Below are positions 23,288 to 32,963 of a DNA stretch of 64,000 nucleotides, one piece after another; positions within the stretch are counted from its first letter, which is position 1, and every line of letters starts with the position of its first letter. The DNA lies in NCBI RefSeq assembly GCF_026151205.1, contig NC_087082.1:20298494-20362493 (forward strand). The letters run 5' to 3'. The position numbers were made by a program, and so were the translations under genes. This DNA comes from Bolinopsis microptera (Eukaryota > Ctenophora > Tentaculata > Lobata > Bolinopsidae). The notes beneath the pieces were generated by a model that saw only the letters and a program-made list of their open reading frames with translations, was not told where the DNA came from and did no database searches.

Positions 23288-24484
23288 TGTGCCTAAACAA
23301 TGAATGTGCCTAAACAATGAATTCAAGCTCATACATATTCGAGGTGCAGCAGCGCCAAACCACCCACTAAACCTGTTCCAACAGGAAAGAAAAGTCCCTC
23401 CTGCACAAGACAATCATAAACGCAGCAGGAAGAATACATCAACTTTAAAGCCGCCTCAAGATAAAAATGCCTTGAAATATTTTAGCAACAAGGATCTTCT
23501 CCAGCATTTGGACCAGTTGAAAGTGGATTGGACGTAAGAGATTTCGTGCATGATTCAAAAATCACTCGAATCAATGATGGCCTCTTATCTACCCTCGCAA
23601 ACAAGCCCGAACCCCCAGATATATCTTCGTCCGGGTGTTCAGTACTCAACTGCAGCTCAGCAACCCTACCAACAAGCCCCTCATCACCCCAGGGCTACCC
23701 TGCACACTGCAGTGCACAGCACCTGCAACAGCCTGCTCTCTACAAACCGCTACTGGGAAAGTAGACCTCAAGTCAATACTTCCGATCTCCTCAACATTTC
23801 TTCTTAACATACAAGGAATGAATCCTGGGATAAAGAACCAGCAATGGAAGTTAAAATCTCTCCACGAGAATTTAGCAACCAGCCCGCTCCACACTCCCTT
23901 CTTTATTCTGACTGAGACTCATCTGAAGCCATACCATGTTGAAGCGGAGACGTGTATCCCTGGCAACAGTACCATCAGAGCTGATCAAGACAAACGTGCT
24001 CAAGGCGGTGTAGCTATCTACCTACACCACTCTTTACCTGCTGACACAATAAAAGTGTACTCTAACTCCTATTGTGAAGTTGCAATGGTTCACATCGCTA
24101 GCAGTAACTTTCTCCTTGTTGGCGTGTACCGCCCTCCACAGGCACCAGTCGACAAGTTTGATGACTGTTTGTGTGTGATTCAAGACTTTATAGACCACCT
24201 CCCTGGCTCTCCTGAACTCTACATTGCAGGCGACTTTAATTTGCCGTTTGTAGACTGGTCCAGTAAGTCTATCAAACCAAACTCCAGCAAATCGGCTTCC
24301 GAAACGAACTCGGGACTAGCCTTTATGGAGTTCATATCCTCTAACTTCCTAGAGCAGCTAGTCGACGAACCCACTAGGAAGGACCAAAACATCCTTGACG
24401 TGATCCTCTCCAACAATATCGATTTAATCCACGGTTTATCAGTGTCAAAGACGGAGAAATCAGACCACGTCATAGTGACACGCA
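23288..24484 (+). mobile_element. LINE fragment: endonuclease half of a CR1/L2-like ORF2
   Basis: The frame open from about 23635 encodes an apurinic-type endonuclease (EEP) domain: FFILTETHLKP (metal-binding Glu), the VGVYRPPQAP block, and the ELYIAGDFNLPFVDW block with the GDFN catalytic motif, then NILDVILSN and SDHVIV. The reverse transcriptase is missing because the frame runs into a tccc microsatellite at 24485. The upstream part (23304-23620) is open in several frames and probably holds a broken N-terminal region. Confidence 0.82.
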
Positions 24485-24549
24485 CCTCCCTCCCTCCCTC
24501 CCTCCCTCCCTCCCTCCCTCCCTCCCTCCCTCCCTCCCTCCCTCCCTCA
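24485..24549. repeat. (TCCC)n microsatellite
   Basis: About 16 perfect tetranucleotides begin exactly where the LINE endonuclease homology stops. They produce Ser-Leu-Pro-Pro runs in the plus frame and Gly-Arg-Glu-Gly runs on the other strand, neither of which is a real protein. Confidence 0.95.
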
Positions 24550-24759
24550 CGCAACCTTACTTTAATGGTATTTGGAGATATATCTCTAGGATAATCTTGG
24601 TTTAAGCTTTTCGATGTGTAAAACATAGATTCGGATGTAGGAACCAAGGCTCCTATTTGTTCTTTTAGAGCTCCACATTTGGAAATTATAAATTTGAGTG
24701 TATCAGTGTAGTTGTTTGGCGTCAGCTAGACTGGCATAAGTGGTCCACACCCGACTAAC

Positions 24760-25107
24760 AGCCAGCCCTCTGATTGGTCAGCGTGACTGCTATTCGATAG
24801 CTTATTGGCCAGATTGCGTGTCACGTGGTACCCTAGAAACGTGTGTTCAAGTTAATTTGCAGTAGAAATTCAACTGGGATGTTCGGTTTATCATTCTTTG
24901 TTACTCCCTGTTGGCATTCTTTAGCGCTAAATGACATCAAGACCTAAAAACCTTAGGTTCTTAACTCGACTCAGGATTGTTGTATCATGTTATTGCTTAA
25001 TTGATTTTCTGATCAATTACCTGGCTTTTCAACTGGTTGCCGGGGTAATTTCATTGGATCCTCCTGCCCGGACAGTAATAATGTCATGTTGCAGGTTTGT
25101 TACAATT
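24760..25107 (+). other. Promoter-like segment and possible first exon
   Basis: Inverted CCAAT motifs (tgattggtca at about 24773, ttattggcca at about 24804) and CACGTG (about 24822) precede an ATG at 24931. The following open frame passes through VIMSCC and then gtttgtt, a possible weak donor. The terminal stretch 25054-25106 is repeated at 29009-29063. This is suggestive of a gene start, but no consistent downstream joining was found. Confidence 0.25.
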
Positions 25108-25219
25108 AATGATAAAGTCAATTTTGTTTTGAGCCTACCGTGATCTTCATTACATCTGCTACATTGATACCCAGTGTTATAACAGGTAGTAGATAAGCTT
25201 ACTGATTGTTCTACTATAG

Positions 25220-26935
25220 TAACTTACTTACTACTTGATTAGGTCTCCTCAATCATTCGAGTGGCCTGCACCAATGAACTCCCGTTTGTGACGTATCATC
25301 TCCCTCCAAAGTTTGCGGTCACTACTCACTAGCCATCTCGCTCGCTCCTTCTAGGTCTATGTCAGTGTTTCCTGTAAACGCTGCAGCATCTTCCAGCAAA
25401 CATTTCCTCCAGTTCTTTCTTGGACGGCCCCTAGATCTTCTCCCATGGACAGGGGTCCAGTTAAGCAGGTACTTAGGAAGCCTAGTGTCTGGCATTCTGG
25501 TGACATGGCCAAACCAACGCAGGCGGTTTGCTCCTATGTACGTCTCTACTGGATTTATCTTTGCACGCTCCAGCACTTCAGTGTTTCTAACCCGATCGAG
25601 CCATCTTATCCTAAGTATTCTCCTCAAGCAACGCTGATGGAACACCTCAAAGCGATGTAGCTGCTTTTTGGTTGTGTTCCAAACCTCACTACCATATAAC
25701 AATATTGTCAAAACCGCTGCCTTATAAATCCTGATCTTTGTATAAGACTGGATGTTGCGGTTTTTCCATATATTACCTAGTTGATTGAAGGCTCCGGAAG
25801 CTTTCTGAATCCTAGCTGACAGCTCACGGTCGATAGTACCGTCGCTGGAAATAATTGTACCTAAGTACGTAAAGTCACTAACTTGCTGCACTGGCGTGTC
25901 TTCAACAGTGATGTTCACTGTGGCTTCTTTCGTGTATGGCCGTCGAGAGGTTGCTTTACCAATGACCATAGCCTCAGTCTTTTTACCATTGATTCTAAGA
26001 CCTCCCTGGGCACCATACATACACAAAAGGTCAGTTGTTTCTTGAAGACCTTCCTCGCTGTTATCCAGTACAGCCATGTCATCTGCATAATCTGTATCTA
26101 ACACAGTGATATCATCAACAAGCGGACTGATAGATCTTTGAAGAACCGCTCCGTGGGACACCACTTTGTTGCTTTCTGTTCTTTCAGCAGCCACATTGAG
26201 GCAGACATTAAAAAGTGGGGGACCCTGAATGTCTCCTTGGCCACTGCCTGAACTTACTTCAAACCATTCTGATAGTTCACCATTGTGTCTAACAGCACTA
26301 ACAGTTCCATTAAAGAATGCCTGTATTATTCGAATGTATTTACATGGCAGGCCATAATGACTGAAAGCTTTCCAAATATAATTCCTGTCGATGGAATCAA
26401 AAGCTGCCTTGAAGTCCACAAAATTTACATACAGGGGGAGATTATATTCAATGCAGTTATGTATAATAGTGCGGAGTGAATAAATCTGATCAATGCATGA
26501 TCTGTTCTTTCTAAACCCACACTGATTGTCTCGTAGCAAACTTTCTAAACCGTCACTCATGCGTTGTAATATGATGATTTGATACAGTTTAGATGCTGTA
26601 GATCGTAGAGTGATCCCCCTATTATTGGAGCAATGAGAGGTATCACCCTTCTTTGGTACAATTATCACGATGCCTTTTAACCAGTCGTCAGGCACTGCTT
26701 CTGAATTCCAAACTTTAGAGAACAATTTCTCCATCCTATCCACAAGACCACTTGCCCCATACTTTAACTGCTCATTAGAGATTTCGTCGATCCCAGCACT
26801 TTTATGGTTCTTCAATTTTTTGAGACAGTTTAAAATCTCAAGTCTAGTGGGGGGACCATCACCATCACCAAGATAAGGAAAGCATGGAACCACTTCAAGA
26901 TGGTCCAGGTCAGACAGATAGTAACTAGTGACTAG
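25220..26935 (-). mobile_element. RTE-like LINE, 5'-truncated, RT open
   Basis: The frame 26893-25322 (523 aa) is a reverse transcriptase with NHKSAGIDEISNEQLKYG, GFRKNRSCIDQI, FKAAFDSI, a DYADDMAVL active site, FTYLGTIISSDG, LRWFGHVTRM and GRRSRGRPRKNW. The last two blocks are common downstream of RT in RTE-like and related LINEs. The endonuclease half is missing, so it is 5'-truncated. The 3' end, near 25220-25240, abuts acttacttactactt. The 5' junction (about 26935) lies in a gtaactagt simple repeat. Confidence 0.88.
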
Positions 26936-26985
26936 TAACTAATAACTAGTAACTAGTACCTAATAATAATAATAATAATAATAGG
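26936..26985. repeat. Simple repeats between two LINE insertions
   Basis: A run of gtaactagt-like units (about 26925-26960) is followed by (aat)n (26964-26985). The latter is the 3' microsatellite tail of the LINE that lies to its right on the minus strand. Confidence 0.7.
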
Positions 26986-28860
26986 ATTATGGCCACATGG
27001 CCATCTCGACAAAACTTGAAACCCAACTGCACTCTACGCTATTGCAGTTCGCACAATATTATCAAAAAGAAAAATGTTCCTATCCGGAACATTTAACGAT
27101 TAATTATTTTTAGGACGTTAACATGTAGTTCTGAATTTAACAATCAAGAAACATTGATTCCTCGGTATTTAGCAATCAATGGGTTATTAGACATGAAATG
27201 TGCATATGAATCATGCTCACATGTATTTATTTTTGACATCAAGGTTTCGCTGAGATCCCAGAAGTGACCCTTTGACGATGCTCCACTCGCTATCAGTTCA
27301 TTTTTATAACATTGAAGTCGAGCTTTGAATGCGTCTACTGAACTGGCTTCTTTAACCGAACTTGGTACTTTGTTCCAGTAATTGGCAACACGGTTACTGA
27401 GGACCTGATTTCCTCTTTTATCTTTTAGGATCTTGGTACCGCTACGTGATATCCTGAAAAGATCTTGTCCATAGTCCACTTTACCCGTCGTTATTTTAAA
27501 GGTTTCAATAAGATCACCCCTCATACGGCGCTCCAGTAGTGTTGTTAACTGGAGGATTCTCAGTCTCTCATCGTATGGTAGGATACCAATCCCGTCGATT
27601 ATTCGTGTAAATTCTCTCTGAACGTCTTCTATCTTCTTAATAGTCCTCCAGTTTCCGTGCTCTGCTGGTAGATTCCACACTTGCACAGCGTATTCGATGT
27701 GAGGTCGAACTAGAGTTCTGTAGACATTTAGCATAACAAATTTGTTACGGCAGATCAAACTTCGTTTGATCCAGCCTATAACAGACTTTGCTTTTTTCAC
27801 GGACTTATCTATATGATCACTCCAGTCCAGGTTTCTGGTAGTTAGAACTCCAAGATCCTTTTCTGCCTTCACTTGGGGGAGGCGTTCCCCATTCATGAAG
27901 TACTCGTGCATTGGATTGTTACGCCCAATATGTAGTACCTTACACTTGCCATCCTTCACATTGAATCTTAGGAGCCATTCCTTCTCCCACGCATTGAGTT
28001 TCAGTATATCATCTTGTGCAACACTGTGCTTAGCTGTGCTCGTTACTAGCTTAAGATCGTCCGCAAAGAGTGATACGAAGCTCTCAATTCCATCAGGGAG
28101 ATCATTTATGAAGAGCAGGAAGAGCAGGGGGCCCAGCACGGTTCCTTGAGGGACCCCAGATGTTACAGCAAACACTCTAGAAAATGATGATCCAACCCTG
28201 ACGCGAAATGTTCTTCCTGTTAGAAAGTCTTCCACGACTGCAAGGGTGTTGCCAGATATTCCAAAGGATTGTAATTTTCTCAGCAATCGTTTGTGTGGTA
28301 CAGAATCGAAAGCCTTCTGAAAATCGAGATACAGTATATCAGCTGACCCGTCCTTCTCTAGTATCTCACTGACAATGTCCATACATTCCAGTAGGTTCGA
28401 GACGCAGGATCTTTTTGGTAGGAAACCGTGTTGTTCATTCACAATCATGGGGGATACGTGAGCTAGAATATGGTTCCTTAAAAACCTCTCAAAGATCTTG
28501 GAAAGAACGCACGTTAGGCTAATAGGGCGATAATTGCTGGCTTGGGATTTATCCCCCTTTTTATGCAATGCAGTGACATTTGCCTGCTTCCAGATTTCGG
28601 GAATCTTTCCCTCGTTGTAGCATTTTTGGAACAGTGCTGTGACTGAATCAGCAAACTGTTTGTTTTCGGCTAGTGTTTTCAAAAGCTTGGGGTGTATATC
28701 ATCAGGTCCAACGGACTTCCAGATGTTAACTTTACGAAGTTGATCTTGAACTTCACTTGTATTGAATTTCAGGTCAGGAATCGTCTCCTTTGCGCTGTCT
28801 CCGGGTAGTGGGTCAGGTATTGAGGCCTGATCCTCCTTTACTAATGACTTTTTAGTTTAA
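26964..28860 (-). mobile_element. CR1-type LINE, 5'-truncated, RT open
   Basis: The open frame runs from about 28857 to 27144. It holds WKSVGPDDIHPK, SNYRPISLTC, GFLPKRSC, YLDFQKAFDSVPH, SGVPQGTVLGPLLFLLFIND, a LFADDLKLV active site, KDLGVL, and the C-terminal NYWNKVPSSV block typical of CR1/L2-like RTs. The endonuclease and ORF1 are absent. The 3' tail is an (att)n microsatellite at 26964-26985, against which the neighbouring RTE-like element lies. The RT itself has no stop codon, so the insertion is fairly young. Confidence 0.9.
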
Positions 28861-28949
28861 TTGGAATCAGTTACTGGTTACTTTTTCTATGAATCTACTC
28901 TTGGACTAAAGTTAAACTTAATAAAGTGATTCAGCGGCACATGAAGAAG

Positions 28950-29992
28950 GTTCGAGAAGAGAAAAGAAATTCCTGGAACGTTGCCAGAAGTCCCCCCATG
29001 GTACGGAGTCCTCCCACCCGGAGGCTTCCCTGTAATAATGTCATGTTGCAGGTTTGTTACAATCGATCGTAACTAATATAATAATATTCTATTAACTTAT
29101 GTTAAACTTAATATCATAACTTAAAATAATTATTGTTCCGGACGGTAGTGATATTGCGGGGTGTAACAAGTTTACAGTTATAACCTCACTTTATTAATAA
29201 TTGTTTGGTGTAATAATTTTTTTGTTAAACTAATGATTGTTTGGTGTATTTCTCTAACCAACATAATGGTCAGGTATGTACGGAGACCTCCCTGCTAGCT
29301 CCAGCTCCTACGAGGACCTAATCCTTCTGATAGAGAAACTGAGAGAACTCCTCTGTCCTGGTCTTCCGCTGGACAAGACCAGTTTGTACGAGCTGGAGCT
29401 CTTGTAACATCCCTGGGTGGAAAGTTGGTACGCTAGTCCAGACCATGGAACATCAACGTCCTGCTGTTATTCAAAGCACTGATGTGGCTGGACGGAAATC
29501 CAGCCTCTAAAATTAGACTTGTTCTTCCCGGTATGTGGTGTTTGTGGGAAGAGTGCCGTTAATAAAAAATAATCTTCTTTTCTTGTAGCTTATATAATAT
29601 CCTAATCTTGAACCCGTCTCTGATCCTGATCTAATACTGCAGTAATTATAGTGAGTAAGATAGAAGTAGTTAATACACCTCTCCAAAAACGGTTGACAGG
29701 TCGAGTCGTGGCTAAGTAATGAACGAATGAGAGCTCATTTTTGTCACGTGACAGCACTACTATAAAATATCCCTTATTATATATTCTCTACTCTGTAATC
29801 ACCCTCCCCCCTCAGATATTCAAGAAGAGGAAGGAGAGAAGGAGGAACCACACAAAGGAATGTACAACGTGGCAGGAGGAGACCTCATCACCCAAATCTA
29901 CGCCGCCTCCGGGCAACTACTGGACCTCACCTACCGGGCTGGCCGGCTCTATCATACCTCACCTACCGGGCTAAAACACGGGTCCTCATAGT
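28950..29992 (+). pseudogene. Possible broken multi-exon gene of unknown family
   Basis: Coding-like segments appear in order: 28955-29053 (VPPWYGVLPPGGFPV in one frame, ending at cag|gttt); about 29274-29402 (YEDLILLIEKLRELLCPG then LDKTSLYELELL, stop); about 29415-29531 (RPWNINVLLLFKALMWLDG, then KIRLVLP, donor gtatgtg); and 29817-29992 (acceptor cctcag, then IQEEEGEKEEPHKG and LITQIYAASGQLLDLTYRA, stop TAG). The last two join well in phase. The second and third need a one-base shift and pass a TAG at about 29432-29434. I do not recognise the product. It may be a decayed gene, or one with sequence errors. Confidence 0.4.
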
Positions 29993-31637
29993 GATATGAC
30001 TTTGATTTCGAATAGACTGATATTTATTGACATTTTTGGTTAGGTTCATGGTTAGGACATTGGACAGTTGTTATTTTTTACTTAGTTTGGTAATGTTATA
30101 ATAATCTTGATGTCAACTGTTTTATATTGTAAATATTCTGTTATTCTAACAGCACCGTTATAAAGTGTTTTAATCCTTCAAACATATGTAGCTGATAGTG
30201 ATATAATAACATATTGTAAAATTATTGAAATGTGACGTGCTCTGGTATATAATATATCGACTATTATAATGGTAGAATCTAGGTAGAATCTAGGTACGGT
30301 AGATAAGAATCTGGTACAATGTAGAATTTTTATCTATTTAACAGTTGGAGGCACGTTTGTCGTTTAAGAGGCAAATCGATCTCAATTTCAATTGCCCTTT
30401 CATAAATATCATCGTTGATAAACAGAGCTACAAATCTAAACAATTGTGAGATTTATCCTTGGCCGTGTAACAACTTCAAATTGTGGTATCTTTTCGCGAT
30501 GCAAAACTGAAAACAAACCTTAAATCAAAATGAAATTGAATCAAACAAACCTTAAATGAAATTGAATCAAAACTTGCAGGAATAATGTTATTGCAATGTT
30601 ATTGATAATTCGTGAATTCGTGCAACCTTATATAGTGCCTATAATTCAATTAGCTAATTACAGGCCATGCGTTTCATAAACATGGCCCATTTCGGTCACA
30701 AGTCGGAGCTTAGATTGAGTTTATTGCACGCGCGGTGGACAAATTGTGTAAAAACAACTATGGTGTCACAAATAATGCGCGCTATAGAGGTGACCAATGA
30801 AATCACGGCATTAAAAACACGTGATAGCGCGCTGGCGAGTGAATTAGTAAAATCCCGCTAGATTGGCGGAATGCGCTACTGTGCAGTGTGCCGCGCCGAG
30901 CTGCGATGAATTGACATCGTCAATTAAAATCGTATTATGCAGCGGCCCGGCCTGCCAAATATTATGGTTTTAATTTTCAATGATCTCTTGTATATCATAT
31001 TCGTTACGCGCGTTGCGTTACCAATACAAGTAACAAGGAAATCCTGAAATAATAACTTTTAAATACTACTATAATGTGCCATGCAGCTAATTTTAATTTG
31101 ACCTTGCTTGCTAGATTTACCATTTACTGCTCGCTTCTCTCGCCTAATAGCTTGAAAAGAGCGCCGCGCACAGGGATTGGCTTGCCTGTTCACAATATGC
31201 TATGCCAGGTATGTAATTTTCAATCCAGTTATATCATGTTTATCATTTCCGATAATGTGCCAACAAAATTATGTTTCGACAATATTTTTTGTTATATTTA
31301 TTTTTGTCCTATTTTGGACCAGAAAAATTGTTTTGCAATTTTAATCTAGGTTACTTGTTTTATGGTTTATTCTGTAATCTGCAAGATCTCTAGACCACTT
31401 TTAATATATTTTATGGTTAAAAATACGTCCAGAGAAGTGTTTTAGGGATCCTAGTATATTGAGCAGAAAATTTCAGCATGGCTTTTTACTAAAACCCAAT
31501 ATCAAATAACGGAGTAGTTCGCTGTTTATTAGTCTCATGATTGAAATACTGATATATCTGGATATTATCCGGTTGGAAGAGACAAGGACAAGTGAAACAA
31601 GGAAGTTAGGAGTAATAAGGGCAAATTTTCGGCGTCA
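29993..31637. other. No gene seen; dispersed repeat pieces
   Basis: AT-rich sequence with a GC-word-rich segment at about 30720-30960 (cacgtgatagcgcgctgg, gtgccgcgccgagctgcg) that resembles 22860-23060. Short open frames at 30667 and 31074 have no recognisable domain. Confidence 0.45.
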
Positions 31638-31937
31638 ACGCCATCTTCAGGCTAAAATTGTTATAAATGTTAGTATATAATAAATGCTTCTATACTAGTT
31701 AAAATGCTAAATTAAAATTACACACACTGAATACAGGTTACATCAAATGGTATTGTACATTACATTGAAAATAGTGATGTACACACGTTTTACACTCAGA
31801 GTGTAAAACGTGTGTAATCATATCGTTCACCAAAACCCCTGTATTCAGTGTGTGTAATTTTAATTTAGCATTTTAACTAGTATAGAAGCATTTATTATAT
31901 ACTAACATTTATAACAATTTTAGCCTGAAGATGGCGT
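31638..31937. repeat. 100-bp inverted repeat with nested hairpin
   Basis: Arms 31638-31737 and 31838-31937 are inverse copies, essentially perfect. The spacer contains an 18-bp hairpin with a 1-nt loop (31780-31797 and 31799-31816). It also holds a 16-mer at 31815-31830 that is the inverse of 31936-31951, the first bases of the adjoining LINE. Outside the left arm the sequence reads, on the minus strand, ctgaagatggcg ttga cgccgaaaa. Confidence 0.88.
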
Positions 31938-32963
31938 GAACGATATGATTACCCTGGGGCAAAAGCTGCTAAGCCCATATCAGAAGACCTGCCTGAAGTT
32001 CTTGCTGAACTTGCCTCAAGGATAAAGAAGCTTTGCCCTGAAACAGTTATTAATCAATGCCTGATCAACCGGTACAATGATGAGAGCAGTTTTCTCCCTA
32101 AACACTCGGATAACGAGAACTCGCTTGTGCATGATAGTTCGATTTTCACTGTATCGTTAGGAAGCCAGTGTTCAGTTAAGTTCTCAATGAAAGGATCAGA
32201 AAGTGGGGAAGTCATTGAGACAATAGAGGGACGCAGTCTATATATCATGAGCAAGCAGTCTCAGTTCCTCTGGGACCACAGAATAGATAAGAGCAGTGAA
32301 AGGAGGGACGTGAGATTCAGTATAACGTTCCGCTACGTGAGCAGCAGTAGCAATGCAACATTGATTATTGGTGACTCAAATACCCGGTTCCTCCGATTTG
32401 GTGCTGGAAAAGGGACATTCGGTCACAAACTGCCTGGAAAAAGACTTGAATGCTTCACAATAGATCAGTTTGACCCTGCCCTTTGTGTAGGATATAAGAA
32501 TGTTGTAGTACACTGTGGTGTAAATAATATTAAGAGGGGAGGGGGTGATGTTAAACACTGGGCTAATGAGCTGACGAAGAATCTCACGAATATTTGTGAA
32601 ATTTGTCCTTACTCTAAAGTTATAGTTTCACCAATCCTACCAACTAGGTCCTCCTGGCTAAATGAGAGAGCCATGGAGTTTAACAGTATATTGTTTGGGT
32701 ACTGTAATACCAACGCTAGAATAGGAAATTTAGATTTTGATAGTTTTGTCGATGAGGAGGGTCTACTGAACAAACAGTTTTGTAGGTACAAGAAGCCGGA
32801 TGACCCAATCCATCTGGGGTCAAGCGGTATCTTCAAACTCTCCCGGGCAATTGCCCATAAGATTCTAGGTAGCCCCGTTGATGGGAGGTTGTTCAGTGAT
32901 GTTACCAAGGCCCAAAATAGATTTTCCCCACGTTCTCGTAGATCTGTAATCCAGTCATGGTAG
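31936..32963 (+). CDS. LINE ORF1: AlkB-like 2OG dioxygenase fused to SGNH hydrolase (5'-truncated)
   Basis: The reading frame is open before the first ATG (32127), and the N-terminal domain begins upstream of it. An AlkB-type Fe(II)/2-oxoglutarate dioxygenase is indicated by HxD (His 32103-32105, Asp 32109-32111, within LPKHSDNE), a distal His (32277-32279, LWDHRI) and the RxxxxxR motif RFSITFR (32313-32333). From 32358 an SGNH/GDSL-type esterase follows: GDSN (Ser 32376-32378), HCGVNN, and the Asp/His pair in DPIH (32802-32813). SGNH esterases are known in CR1/L2 ORF1 proteins; the AlkB part suggests a role in nucleic-acid demethylation, which is inference. The 5' part of the ORF is lost. 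The stop TAG overlaps the start of ORF2. Confidence 0.85.

Noticed and set aside
24219-24647. 142-codon minus-strand frame with Gly-Arg-Glu-Gly repeats
   Set aside because: Antisense of the LINE endonuclease plus the TCCC microsatellite.
25359-26876. Plus-strand frames of 64-92 codons
   Set aside because: They are shadows opposite the RTE-like RT on the minus strand.
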